Part shown: positions 11,869-25,262 of the stretch, piece by piece
Layout: every line of letters begins with the position of its first letter
How positions within the stretch are numbered: the stretch's first letter is position 1
Assembly: GCA_024180945.1 (NCBI GenBank)
Contig: JAKSGN010000041.1
Coordinates: 3,100,001 to 3,164,000 of the forward strand
Length of the DNA: 64,000 nt
DNA from: Macrophomina tecta
Taxonomy: Eukaryota; Ascomycota; Dothideomycetes; Botryosphaeriales; Botryosphaeriaceae
Reading direction: 5' to 3'
Notes under the pieces: generated by a model
The model's database searches: none
What the model saw: only the letters and a program-made list of their open reading frames with translations
Told to the model about the DNA's origin: nothing
Program-made: the position numbers and the translations under genes

Positions 11869-13492
11869 ATCCTAGAGTAAAAATAAAGATTTAAAAAAGA
11901 ACTATATATCTACTATAATAAGACTTAGAAAAAGATATACTACTATCTTAAAAAAAATAAATAAGTCTCGGCTATAACGTAAGAACTAGAAAGCCGAGAA
12001 GTCTCTATAGTTACTAAGTAAAAAAACTCCTTCGCTAAATTTAATAAGCGATATAAAGAAAGCTAGAGCCCTAAGTATTAAAGACTTAGCTAGATAGCCT
12101 ACTATAATAATAACTATATTACTTACTAGAGCGATAAGGACGCTATAGACTAGTATTCTAAAAAGCTATAATATATTAATATAACTTTAAAAATAGAGAA
12201 AGAGCTTATTAAAGTCTTTTCTAATAACGAGAACCTAGTTAATAGTAATATAAGAAAACTATACGATAGTACTCTAAAGTTAAGCACGACTAATAATAAA
12301 TAATAGTAGAATAAAGCTATACTTATAAGAATAACTAAATATCTAACCCGATATAGAGAGATATGCCGCATTATTAATAGCCTAGAGTCTATAGTTATCT
12401 AGATTCTAGGCCCTATAATTAACCTCGGAATGTAGTAATATAAGGTATAGTAAGAAAAGATATATATACGTATATAATAAAATAATACCTAGAATTCCTA
12501 GAAAAAATTACTACTTAAGATAGCTAACGAACTCGTATCTTAGCTAGAAAATAAGATATAGAGAATATAATAATAATAAGACTTATAATATATTTATAAT
12601 ATAGCCTATACCCTCTATTAGTACGATATAGTAACTAGAAATAGAGATATCTTATAATAGATATTCTACGAAAAATACGATATACCTACCTTCTAGTATT
12701 AGGTTCGAAATAAATAGATCTACTAGAGACGATTAATTAAACGTAATAGATAGACGTAATAAAAAGACACGCTAATCTTAGTAAATAAATAGAATAAATA
12801 TATCTATTATAAAATAATGAAACGACTAATATTAAAAAACTAGATGGCTTTTCTAGATAGAAATTCTAGAAGGGGCCGTTAGATAGATTTCTTAACTAAA
12901 TTATATATATAGTAAACGAAATTATATCTACTAAATTAAATCTATATCGACTTTTATATATTCTAGTTATATTCTACGGGAAAAAGGTAATAGCTATAAT
13001 TAATAGCAGTATATAAGGCGTATTTATTAATTCTAAGTTTATTATTAAGAACTAACTACTCTAGTAAGCTAAGAATTATTCTTATTAGCTAAGTATAATA
13101 GATGGCTTTCTAGCGAAATACGAAAATAGCTAGATACGAATTAAAATAGAAAAAGTACTTCTTATTATTAGAAATTACTAAGAACGAATTAACCTCGACG
13201 TAATAATAATTCCCGAATACGATATTATCCTCGGGATATTATAGCTAAAGACTTATAAGCTATATATTAGCTAGAGAATAGAGACTATTATATTTTCTAA
13301 CGAATACTATAGACGCTATCTCGTAATGGCGAGAAGAAGCTAATAGAGCTAAAAAAAAATACTAAAGCCTAAAAGCTAGAGCGAAATTCCTAAGCTAAGA
13401 TAATAAAATAATAATATATTCGTAAATATTAAGACTATTAGCTATTAAGCGCTAAAACTTATAATAAGATAAGAAGAAAAGGCCTATATAAT
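11869..13492 (+). pseudogene. G2b gypsy gag-pol, continued after G3
   Basis: Collinear with 15293-18775 of G2a minus pogo-A2. It holds the empty site for pogo-A2 around 12792 (a single TA where G2a carries the transposon). It ends abruptly at 13492, where the LTR of G2a begins: G2a inserted into the pol region of its sister. The right remainder of G2b is not in the window. No open frame survives. Confidence 0.7.
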
Positions 13493-14222
13493 TATTATAA
13501 ACCCTATGGGCGATAGTTCCGCGTGGGTAAATATCTCCTAAGAAATAGAAACCCTTACAAAGAGAAATCCCATAAGAAAATATAGACTATTAAAGATCGA
13601 CGCTTAAGAAGCTTAGTTAGAATATAAGTAATACTACTAGATCCCGTAGGGAAATAACTCTCTTAAGGGAATAAGACCCGTATAGAAAAGACTAGATGAG
13701 GATATAGAAAACTATAGTCTAGCGGTATAATACTTTCTTAGTAAGGGTCGCGGGTAGAATCTAGAAAATCGATAGAGAGGCACATTACGCGATAATAAAT
13801 AAAATAAATATCGCTATCGTTCATAGAAGGAAGTTAGAAGTCGGGTTCTAGAAAGTAGGCGTTAGCGCTCGGGTTATATAGGCCCTATAAGGACCTACTA
13901 GAATTAACTTAATCTAAGAATACTAATTTAATACTATCGATCTAGCTATTTTAATCTAGCTATACTAATCTAGATTATTATAGCTTTTCTATAGTATATA
14001 GATATACTTATTAGATAGTACTTTAACCTTCGTAGTTAACTTAAAGTTTTAATATAACCCTATTAGAGGTAATAAGCCTAACGCGCATTGCGTACTAATA
14101 TATTACGTAATTACTATTATTATTCTAATTCTTTATTCTTCTCTTATTCTTTAAGGTAAACCCTTTAGCTATCTAACCCTACTAGGCAATTCTAAAGCCT
14201 AGTAGAAGAGGCCACTATTATA
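13493..14222 (+). repeat. 5' LTR of gypsy element G2a
   Basis: About 730 bp, starting TATTATAAACC and ending ACTATTATA. It matches 1034-1766 and, split by insertions, LTR2 (29189-29753, 38100-38210, 46282-46330). The leader that follows is shared with G2b and with G1. Confidence 0.75.
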
Positions 14223-16218
14223 CTTTAACTACTATTCTTATAAGAAAAGGTAGTTCCGAGAAAAGAAATATTTAATAATAAAATAGTATTACCCGATACT
14301 TAACGCTAACTAAGTAATATAATAAACGATGTTAATATAAATAATAATGGTCCTCTATAGCCGACTATAGCCGACCTCTTTTAGGTTATTTAAGATATAT
14401 AAGGCTAGATCGGCGAACTACGTAGATAACTCTAGGAGTAGACTAATGAGAATACTTAGCTCTATTAATAAATAGGCGAACTTCGTAACTAAGCTATTTC
14501 GATAACCTCTACCCCGGTACTTATTTATACTTCGGTATTAACAACAACTTAACCTTCTAATAGAAGTACGAAGATAGCTAAGCTAGATCTATTCTATAGT
14601 AACTAAAAGAAGCTCTAGACCTTTCTCTTATAACTTAATCTATACTTCTTCTTTAACTCTAGAGACTTTTCTATTAATAATAAAAAGGTAATATTCGTAG
14701 CTACCTACCTCCGCGACCTTACGGTATAGTGGTTCGAGCCCTACCTTAGAGACCGAATAAAGAAAGAACTAGAGGTACGTAAAAAAAATACTAAGAAAGT
14801 CTTTAGTAGCTATAAGTACTTCGCGACGTAAATTAAGTAAAGCTTCGGAGACCTCGACGAGGTTAATAAGACCCGATAAGCCGTTATAAATATCTACTAG
14901 AAGACCTTAGTAGCGGACTATACTATAGAATTCTAAAAGGCTATAGCGTATCTAGATAACTAGTCCGACTACGCCCTTATAAACCACTACTACCGAGGAC
15001 TTAAGAAAAGAGTTAAAGACTAACTTATAATATAAGACGATTCTAAGACCCTAGATGAGCTTATTAAGCTAGCTATTAAATATAATAACCGCCTCTTCGA
15101 GCGATAATCTAAGAAGTATAAGATAAACTATAAAGCTAATACTTCGCACCTAGTGCGCCCTAGATATACTTAGAAAAGAGAAGATGCTATAGAGCTAGAT
15201 AATATTAACCGCTAAAATAATCTATCTAAAAGGAATAACTACTATAGAAAAAAGAATAACGGCTATAAGAAAAAATGACGTAAAGAATAAACCCTAGAAT
15301 AAAAATAAAGGTTCGAAAAAGAACTATACGTCTACTATAGTAAGACTTAGGAAAAGATATACTACTATCTTAAAAAGAATAAATAAGTCTTAGCCACGAT
15401 ATAAGAACTAGAAAACTAAGAAGTCTCTACGATTACTAAGTAAGAAAACCCCTTCGCCGAATTTAATAAGTAATACGAAGAAAGCTAGAGCCCTAAGTAT
15501 TAAAGACTTAGCTAGATAGCCTACTATAATAATAACTATACTACTTACTAGAGCGATAAGGATGCTATAGGCTAGTATTCTAAGAAGCTATAATACGTTA
15601 ATATAACCCTAAGAATAGAGGAAGAGCTTATTAAAGCCTTTTCTAACGACGAGGACCTAGTTAATAGTAATATAGGGAAACTATATAATAGTACCCTAGA
15701 GTTAAGCACGACCGATAACGAGTAATAGTAGAACGAAGCTATACTTATAAGAATAACCGAATATCTAACCTAATACGGAGAGATACGCCGCGTTACTAAT
15801 AGTCTAGAGCCTACGGTTACCTAAATTTTAGGCCCTATAATTAACCTCGAGACGTAGTAATATAAGATATAGTAAAGAAAGGTATATATACGCGTATAGT
15901 AAGACGATATCTAGAACCCCTAGAAAGAATTACTACTCGAAATAGCTAATAAACTCGTATCTTAGCTAGAGAACGAGGTATAGGGGGTATAATAATAGTA
16001 AGACCTATAGTACCTTCGTAATATAGCCTATACCCTCTATTAGTACGGTATAGTAACTAGAGACAGAGGCACCTTATAATAGATACCCTACGAAAAATAC
16101 GATATACCTATCTTCTAGTATTAGGTTTAAAACGGGTGGATCTACTAGAGATAACTAATTAAGCGCGGAAGATAAACGTAATAGAAAGATACGCTAATTC
16201 TAGTAAATAAATAGAATA

Positions 16219-18071
16219 ACGTGTTTCACCACCGAGCCGTCCAAACCACCGAGCCGTCCACTTCCTCACCAAAAACGCATCGGATGAAAACTCAACACGA
16301 TGCATCACCACAACGCTATGAAATCATCCCAGAAAACTCAGTATATTAACCTTGCTATCCAATCTATTGATACCCACGCGTCGCACAGCGAAAGAGCTAC
16401 CTGTCGCGAGTACCTTGCTCCCCGATCAACCGTACGCGACCGACGCGCAGGTGCCATACCACGCGTAGAAGCTGTGCCTAACGGCAAGAAGCTTACCAAA
16501 CATGAAGAAGGCGCGATTGTCGAGCGTATACTGGACCTGGATTCGAGAGGGTTTCCGCCCTCCAAGGATATACTACGTGATATGGCCAACAAATTGCTGG
16601 CAGAGCGCGACGGGGGTACCGTGGGCAAGAACTAGCCAGACAGGTTCATCAGCCGCAGAGATGAGCTCAAAACGTGCTGGACTCGCGCGTACGATCGCCA
16701 GCGAGCCTTAAACGAGGACCCAGTGGTTATCGAGCGGTAGTTCGACCTCGTTCGCTCTGTGAAGGAGAAGTACGGTATCCTAGACGAGGATACGTACAAC
16801 TTTGATGAAACTGGCTTTATGATGGGCGTAATAGGCTCTCTGCTAGTTATTACAGGCTCTGAAAGGCGCGGAAAACGAAAATTTATCTAGCCAGGCAATC
16901 GCGAGTGGACTTTAGTTATTAACGCGATTAGCGCGCTCGGTTGGACGATCCCACCCTTTACGATCTTCGCCGGCAAGAACCACATTAACACTTGGTACGA
17001 AGACACCTCTGGCATGGAGGACTGGGTTGTTGCTGTCAGCGCCAACGGCTGGACGATAAATGAGCTTGGAGTGAAGTGGTTAGAGCACTTTAACGCGCAT
17101 ATAAAGTCGCGTACTGTGGGGGTGTACCGGCTGCTCATAATCGACGGCCACGAGAGCTATAACTTAATTGAGTTCTAGGATCTGTGCAAGGAGGAGAAGA
17201 TTATTACCGTCTGTATGCCGTCGCATTCGTCGCACCTCCTGCAGCCGCTTGATGTGGGCATTTTCTCGCCGTTAAAGCGGGCGTACCGCTCTTAGATCTC
17301 AGGCTTGGCGCGCTTGATGGCCACAAAAATCGACAAACCAGCCTTTATACAGGCGTACAAGGCGGCTTATTACAAGGTGTTCACAAAGGAGAATATCTGT
17401 GCAAGCTTCCGAGGAGCTGGCTTGGTGCCGCTCGACCCGCAGGTTGTGTTATCGAAGGTTGATGTCAGGCTTCGTACGCCTACACCGCCTGCACCAGAGG
17501 CTGTCCCATGGGAATCCAAAACGCCCAGCAATATGCGCGAATTAGAGGCCCAATCAAGGCTACTTTATCAGCAGATAAGGCAGTATTGCAGCTCCTCACC
17601 TACAGAGGCGCGTGGATCGCTTCAATCGCTCGTAAAAGGCGCGTCATTCATGGTGCACTCTGCTGTGTTAGTACGCGACGAACTCTCTGCCCTTCAAAGG
17701 GCCACAGAGGCCGCAAACAAGAAGAAACAGCGTAAAAGAAAGTACGTACAGAATCGGGGCACGCTAACAATGGTAGACGGCGGTCAGCTATCTAATCCTC
17801 AGGGCGCTGGGGGGGCAGAGGGCAGCGAACAGCCCTCTAAGAAGGCTCGCGCAGAGGGCGCGCAGGGGGCTCAACGGCGCTGTGGGAACTGCGGCAAGAC
17901 CGGGCACAACAGACGGACTTGTACAGAGGAGGTAACAGGTACTGAGTAATCTAGGATCGCTACTAGTTTATTGAAATTTTTGTGTTGTGTTGAATAACTT
18001 GAGTTCAAAGTGTGATGTTGGTGAGGAAGTGGACGGCTCGGTGGTTTGGACGGCTCGGTGGTGAAACACGT
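16219..18071 (+). mobile_element. pogo-A2, Fot1/pogo-like DNA transposon
   Basis: 1853 bp, flanked by TA (16217-16218 and 18072-18073), apparently identical to pogo-A1 at 8127-9979. Terminal inverted repeats are at 16219-16272 and 18018-18071. The host sequence around it is unrelated to that of pogo-A1, and the empty site is seen in G2b near 12792. So it is an independent transposition, not a segmental duplication. Confidence 0.93.
16300..17949 (+). pseudogene. pogo-A2 transposase with the same five TAG codons
   Basis: Same 1650-nt frame as in pogo-A1, with TAG at 16633, 16738, 16888, 17176 and 17293. DDE residues and the C-terminal CCHC knuckle are present. That both copies share every stop means the stops were present before the copies separated, or one converted the other. 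Confidence 0.88.
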
Positions 18072-21000
18072 TAAATATATTCATTATAAAATAACGGGAC
18101 GACTAACGTTAAAAAACTAGACGGCTCCCCTAGATAGGGACCCTAGGAGAGGCCGTTAGATAGGTTTCTTAATTAGGTTATACGTATAGTAAACGGAATT
18201 ATATCTACCGGATTAAACCTATATCGACTTTTATATATCCTAGTTATATTCTACGGGAAAAAGGCGATGGCTATAATTAATAGCGGCGTATAAGGCGTAT
18301 TCGTCAACCCTAAGTTTATTATTAAGAACTAACTATTTTAGTAAGCTAAGAATTACCCTTATCGGCTAAGTACGATAGACGGCTCCCTAGCGAAATATAG
18401 AAATAGCTAGATACGAATTAAGATAGAGAAAGTATCCCTTACCGTTAGTAATTACCGAGAACGAATTAACCTCGATATAATAATAATTTCCGGGTACGAT
18501 ATTATTCTAGAAATATCGTAGCTAAAGACTTACGAGCCGTATATTAGCTAGAGAATAGAAACTATTACGTTTTCTAATAAATACTATAGACGCTATCTCG
18601 TAACGGTAAGAAGAAATTAATAGAGCTAAAAGAAAGCGCTAGAGCCCGAGAGCTAGAGTAAAATCTCTAAGCTAAGATAGCGGGATAATAACGTACTCGT
18701 AGATATTAAGACTATTAGCTACTAAGCGCTAAAACTTATAATAAGGCGAGGAGAAAAGGCCTATATAATTTACGTAAAACCTAGTAGAAATACCGAGTAG
18801 AAAACTCTTACTCGTATGATATGGGGCCTTATAAATAAGAATAAGAACCGCCCTAAGCTAGTTAAAGAAGACTACCCCTAGAGACTTAATAAATAGTATA
18901 GCTATCTAGATAAAGTAGATACTAGTTCCCTTAGATATAAGAGCTATAACGATAAAGGTATTTTAGTAGCCGAGGTTAGCGTAGACCTTAGCGGAATTAT
19001 AAGGCCTACTACGAATAAATTAGTATCTATACTAAAATTAGAGATAGTTCTATAGGAGTTCTAGAATATACTAAGAATATTCTAAGAAAGAGGTAAAGAA
19101 TAACTACTAGAGTATTAGCTATAGAATTATAAGATACTTCTACTCCCGGGAATATAATTTACTTTTAAGCCTATTTACTCCTTATCTAAGACAGAGGCTA
19201 AAGTACTACGGGAATATATTAATAAAAACCTAGAACGAAAATATATACGACCCTCGTAGTTACCGATAGAATACTCTATTTTATTTATTTCTAAGAAAAA
19301 TAGCAAGCTTCGCCTCTACGTTAACTATAGATAGCTAAATAATATTATAATAAAAAATCGTTACCCACTACCTTATATTAACGAATTATAGAATAAGCTT
19401 CGTAACGCTAAGTTCTTTATAAAGCTAGACCTTCGAGAAGACTACTACTTAGTCCGTATTAAGAAGAATAAAGAATAGAAGATAGTATTTTAAACGCGAT
19501 TTAGATATTACGAGTATACGATAATACTTTTTAGACTTACTAACATACCGGCTACCTTCTAGAGCTTAGTTAATGATACTTTACGTCTATATTTAGATAT
19601 ATTCGCCTTAGCTTACCTAGATAATATTCTAATATACTCGGAAACGCTTAAAGAATATACTAAGTACGTAAGAAAAGTTCTAAAGGCCTTAAACGAGCGA
19701 AACCTCTAAGTAGCCCTAGAAAAAAGCGAGTAGTATACCTAAAAGATAGAATACCTAGGGTTTATTATTATTCTAGAATATATCGATATGGACGATAAGA
19801 AACTAGACGTAATTAGAGACTAGCTAATACTATAAACTATTAGAGAAGTATAATTCTTTCTCAGATTTACTAACTTCTATTAGAAGTTTATAAAGAACTA
19901 CGCTAAAATAGCAGTACCTCTAACGGATATTACTAAAAAGGAATATAGGTTTATATAAAAAAAAAGATAATAACGAGCGTTCGACTTACTAAAGCGGATA
20001 TTTATAAAAGTATTAGTTCTAGGGCTCTATAATCTAGATCTACTAATTACGGTAGAGACCGACGCTTTGGACTATGCTATAGAAGCCGTACTTAGTTAGC
20101 TAGATAAAGAAGGTAGACTATATTTTATCGCCTACTACTTAAGAAAAATAATACCTACCGAGAAGAACTACGACGTCTATAATAAAGAATTCTTAGCTAT
20201 AGTTATAGCTTTTAAAAAATAGAGATACTACCTTAAAGGCGCTAAGTACTAGATTATAGTCTACTACGACTATAAGAACCTCTCGCACTTTACTACTACT
20301 AAGAAACTAAACCGATGATAAATTTAGTAGGCTAAAGAGCTAGCATTCTATAATATAAAGATTATCTATAGAAAGGAATCTAAGAACGCTCGCGTAAACG
20401 CGCTAAGTAGACGAGCCGACTATATTAAAGAAAAGCTAGGTCTATAACCTATAATACTTAATACGTAGGAGAACGGGTCTTTTATATCCGCTAGCCGTAG
20501 CCGCTAGATTATAGCTATTTATAGCCTAGAATAAACGTAGCTTAAAGAAGGACTAGACGACTCGTTTATCTTAGTTAGACTATTCGCCCTAGCGATACGC
20601 CTCGAAGGTAACGAATAGGAGTAGAAGATTCGAGAAGCCTACGTAAATAACGTAACGATTTAAAAAATTAGAGAACTCGATAATAACCCCCGGGTAACTA
20701 AAAACGTAGACGGTATAATTCTATTTTTAGAATTAGTCTACGTTTTAGTTAAAGTATAGAAAGAGCTCGTAAAAGATATATATAAAGCCCTAGTATATAG
20801 TTATTAAGAAATAGATAAGACGATAGAGCGAATTATAAGAAGCTACTACTTTCTAAGGCTAAGAAGAATCGTTTAACGGGTAGTCTTATAATATAATCTT
20901 TATATTAGAAGTAAGGCCGCGAGGTATATACTCTACGAACTACTTTAGCCGCTACTAGTACCGAAGTACCCTTAGTAATTTATCTCGCTAGACTTTATTA

Positions 21001-21193
21001 CGGACCTATCTAAGTTAGAAGAATCGCTTACTAAGATTAAGTATAACTTAATCTTAGTTATTATTAATAGAATAATAAAGTATGTATACTACTTACTATA
21101 TCTTAAGATAGTAAATGCGGAAGAACTCGCCTATACATTTCTTAGAATAATTTTTAGTAACTACGGGTTACTAAAAGAGCTCGTATTAGATAG

Positions 21194-21402
21194 TATTAAA
21201 ATAAGTAGTATAACGGCTTATTTAATAGTAAATAAGATAAAATTAGTATATCTAGTAGAGGGAGGCCGTACGGGCTTTTCTTATATCTATTCTATCTACT
21301 AGGGTAAAACGGGTATGTAACTTACTTACCTACTAAGATAGGTGTGTAACGAGTATAAGATATAACTAAATCTAAAATACTACTAAATTAAATATTCTAA
21401 TA
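21194..21402 (-). repeat. 3' LTR of C1
   Basis: 209 bp, equal in length and ends to 28612-28820 and to the left LTR of C2 (58708-58916). It contains a CG-bearing segment, GGCCGTACGGGC. Confidence 0.85.
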
Positions 21403-21546
21403 TACCCCCTTCACGTACTGCCTATTTGGGGAGTAGGTAATAAAAAGAAAATAAGGGTAAAATAGATAACTAGGTAAGTATTAAACTTATAGACTTACTT
21501 AAAGTAGGCTAATTAATTTCTAAAATTAAAAGAAATAATAAAACGT

Positions 21547-21672
21547 ATTCTCTATACTATAAGTAAGCGGTACTGCTTACTTATAGTATAGAGAATATAT
21601 AAGTAATATAAGAATAATATATATAAGTACTAAAAGAGTTAGGGGAGACTTATATCTACTTAGATATAAGTC
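21547..21672 (-). other. Two strong hairpins between RNase H end and 3' LTR of C1
   Basis: The first (21547-21596) is a perfect 22-bp inverted repeat with a 6-nt loop. The second (21647-21672) has an 11-bp perfect stem and a 4-nt loop. Both are present in C2 (59061-59110 and 59161-59186). Neither stem has decayed, although the neighbourhood is RIPed. Confidence 0.7.
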
Positions 21673-24600
21673 CTCTATTAGCTTAAGTAAGCTATAAGGG
21701 TTACGCCTTATTTTATAAAATAATATAAATACATGACTGCTAATTGTGGAGTAGGAAAAGTCTAATAGTCGTAATAAAATAAGCGTGCTTTTAGTGAGGT
21801 AGGGCTTTAGTAAGACCGTTTACTAATATTACTACTATAGGCATCTACTAAAAGTAAACGTTGTCTACTTAGGCTTCTTAGCGTAGCTAATAGTAGTAAA
21901 TATCTATATAACGTAGTTTAGTATTAAGCTTTCTAATGCTTTCTTATATAAGCCGAAGCGTTTGCGTATTATCGCACTATATTTTAATTTAGTGGCTTAG
22001 ATCGAATTGCACTTCTCTAAAAAGGCGTTTTTACTAGAAGTATTACTTAGCGGCTTCTAATAAGGTAAGAAGCTCGGCTTCGGTGGTTAAAGTTATAATA
22101 GTAGGCTACTTAATAGCCTTCTAATTAATAGCTGCTTTAAATATGGTAATAATCGAGCCTTAGTGGCTACGGCGCGTATTCGGATTATTAGTAAATACTG
22201 CATTACTACTAATAGTAAAGATATTATTTTCGTTCTTATAGTTGCCCTAAAAGAATAAGGCGAGCTTCTTAGTTTCTACTAAATAGCTAAGGAGTCTTTG
22301 GAAGAGCTTAAGGTAGCGAGGAGACGGATTAGTAAGGTAAGATAATAGTACGGAATAGGCGTACGTAATATCTACCCTAGTACTAGTAGCCGTAAATTGT
22401 GCTAAACTAATTTTACTTTAATAGAGGTAAATGTCTTATGTGCTTACGTACGTGCCTTAGTTCGCTTGAAGCACTTTATTTAAAAGAAGTGGTATTAAAG
22501 AAAAGTAATTTTTACTAATACCGTAGCGAGTAATAAGGCTAGAGATATATAATTTCTAGGAGAGCTATAAGAGCCTCTACTCTCGGTCCCTTATAATACG
22601 TAAGGCTAGGAACTATTATGCTTCTTCTAGAATTCTTATCTCGTAGCGTTTAAGTAGGTCTTTTTAAAAAGCGTTTATAAAAGGTTTATCTCGCTTATAA
22701 TATGCTATAATAACGTTATCTATAAAGAAGAAGACGAATAGGCAATCGTTTAAGTATAGATAAGGGGTATTAGGTACTTAAGTTAAACCGAGCTCTTTTA
22801 AGAATTTATAGAAGTATTATTACTAGAGAGCTAGTAACTTCTTAAGGCTATAAAGCGCTTAAAGTAAACGAAGGATTTGGTTTTATTTAAGCTTTAGTCC
22901 TTCTAGAGGTCGATAGTATATCTTTTCCTTAAGTAGAACGTAAGGGAATACGTTTATAACGTCGTACTAGCGCATTTCTAAGTTAAAAGCGTAGATTATA
23001 GTAATTAGAGCTCGGAAAATCCGAAAGGTAAGGATAGCTATATAAGTATTCTACTAAGTAGCCTAAAGGTCTCCTCTTATATAGATGCGTGCCTTAACCT
23101 TAGTAAGCTAGCTGTGTTTATTAAGCTTATACTTAAATACCTAGGTAAGTAGTATTACGTCTTTATTAAGGCTTTTCGCTTTACTAAGTACCGCTGTCTT
23201 CTATACCCCCTTATTCTAAAGTTTCTGGAGTTCTGTTTGGATTGCCTCTAGTAGGTGGGTTTTTATTAGGTGGTTAAAGATGTCCTTATAGAAACGAGGT
23301 TTAGGTAGTAGTTAATCTCGGTAAATATATAGTAGGTTTATAGGCGATGCTTGCGATTTTACTATAGTAGATTCCTGGAAAGATGCGAGAAAAGATGTAA
23401 ATAGTATTTAGTAACTAAATATATTATTATAAATTAACGTAATATACGTATCTTTACGTAAGTTGCGAGTTCTTAATCCGTGGATAATTAGGTTTAGATT
23501 AATATCCGCTGCGATATTACGTTCTCTTGGGGTACGGTTTCCTCTAGTAGCACCTAGATTAGGTGGATTCTCGTATTAGACTAGTATAAGCTAGTCGAGT
23601 CCTCGTAATTATTAATTCTGTTAATCTTTACCCTCTAAGCCTTAAGAGGCTAAGCCTTAAGAGGCTTGTTATTAGACTAGAGTAGATTAATCTAGTAATA
23701 TATGATTTAAAGGATCTAGTGTTTATTTATTATAAATTAAGCCTGCTTATAGGCTACTTTTCGTATACTATTCGCGTGCTAGGCCTTTACTAGTTAATTC
23801 TAAAGGGCTTAGTAGATAATTTAGTTATACTCCTTATACTTAGGCATCTAGGTAGCTATCTTAAGTCTCTGGAGTTTCTTAAGTTAATTAAATTAGAGCC
23901 GGTAATAGCTTATTACTAAGGTTAAAGAAGACCTTAGAATTCTAATTTAAGGGAATAATATCCTTCTTATAAAGCGTAATACGAGGAATAACTATCTCTT
24001 ACTCTTAATTTTACTTTTATTGCTATAGAGCGAGTATCTTTTCTAGATTCTCTAGAGAGAACTTATTAAATTTATTAAAGATAACGTCTCTTAAGCGTAC
24101 TACTTAGTTCTTTAGAAGATGCTAGATTCTATAGATATTAGTAGAGTTATATCTAACTAAATATCTAATAAGAATACATTTATCTAGCTTATTACTACGT
24201 AGAATATTCTTTAGTAGTAAGTAGGCTTTATAGCTATAAACTTAAAGGTAAGCTACTTTTAGCTTCTTGTTATAGATACGTTTAAATAGCATTTTCTAAT
24301 AGTAGCGCTTTATTAGAGTTCTATTATAGATGTAGACTACTGCCTTAATAATTTTAGGCTATAGGTGCTTAGGTAGGTTGGTACTAACTCGTAATAATCT
24401 TGCTTTAATAATAATTAAGTGCCCTAAACGCTCTAATGCGCTATTTTACTAAGGGGTATACGGAGCTAATACTTTATAGGTAATTTTCTACTGCTTAAGC
24501 TACTACTTAAAGGCTCGTGTAAGCGATACTTCTCTATTTAATCTAAGAAAGGCTACTGATTTGCTAAATCTTGTCTTAATTATTTAGATAATATTAAGAA

Positions 24601-25181
24601 GGTACTAGGTATACTTATTCTTAGTTACGTAAGTAACCGTAAAAGTAAATTTAGTGGAAGCGTATTTAAGATACGTAATTTATTAGTAGCCATTATTAGC
24701 TTATATTATATATATTAAGTTAAATAAAACTTAAAAGAATACTTCTTTTAATAATTTCTTTAGTTATATAGATCGAGAGATCTACTATTATGCCTTAGTA
24801 CGTACGTATATATTATAGTAATTAGATAACTACTAATCGGTAATTATAGCTTCTTATACTATCTATAGTAAGGCTCGAATAGCTCTTTAGCCTATATATA
24901 TAAAGATTTTATACTATTATATAGCTGGCAACGAGCGATTAGTAATATTAGATACTATAGCTAGTAGATTATCTACTTTCTTATATTTTATAAAGAAGTG
25001 GTTTTAGGCGAAGATTAGACAGGCTATAATAAAGTTCTCTAAGTAGAGGTATATACATTTTATATCTAACTTAATTCCCTTTTCTCTTATCTTAGTAATA
25101 GAGACGAGGTTTACTATAAACGAGAATACGTAGACTACGTCTATAAGCTTAATAGTACGTGGGCCCTTATAGTTAGTAGTA

Positions 25182-25225
25182 ACGTATCCCACAAGCGAGC
25201 GTGCCACACAAGCGAGTGTGCCACC
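25182..25225 (+). repeat. Left terminal inverted repeat of pogo-B1
   Basis: Contains two direct 17-bp units, 25191-25207 and 25208-25224, of the form ACAAGCGAGYGTGCCAC. The same 17-bp period is seen in the otherwise different pogo-A ends. Confidence 0.92.
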
Positions 25226-25262
25226 CAACCAAGAAAACGCGACACCCTAGCTTCAACCAACA

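Larger units (their letters stand above)
14223..21193 (+). pseudogene. G2a gag-pol remnant (left part), interrupted by pogo-A2
   Basis: Ty3/gypsy body with no open frame. Around 19245-19395 the reverse transcriptase reads FISKKNSKLRLYVNYR then NRYPLPYI; the catalytic box at 19606-19644 reads LAYLDNILIYS (D to N). RNase H and the integrase core follow up to 21193. There it is cut at the LTR of C1; the integrase end, chromodomain and 3' LTR are missing from this side. The body is close to that of G1 (for example 18781-18890 against the reverse complement of 34520-34630), although the LTRs differ in their upstream half. Confidence 0.78.

Noticed and set aside
12150..12371. 73-codon minus-strand frame
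   Set aside because: Inside G2b pol remnants; composition again reflects RIPed AT-rich sequence. The sister G2a has stops there.
23638..23668. Short tandem repeat of a 15-bp unit
   Set aside because: Only two units (AAGCCTTAAGAGGCT-like) within the copia remnant; no array and no CRISPR-like spacing anywhere in the window.
25004..25228. 74-codon minus-strand frame as an independent gene
   Set aside because: Its readable part (IKLIDVVYV...NLVSITKIREKG) is the C-terminal part of the copia protease region of C1, and its first codons lie in the end of pogo-B1. It is a remnant, not a gene.
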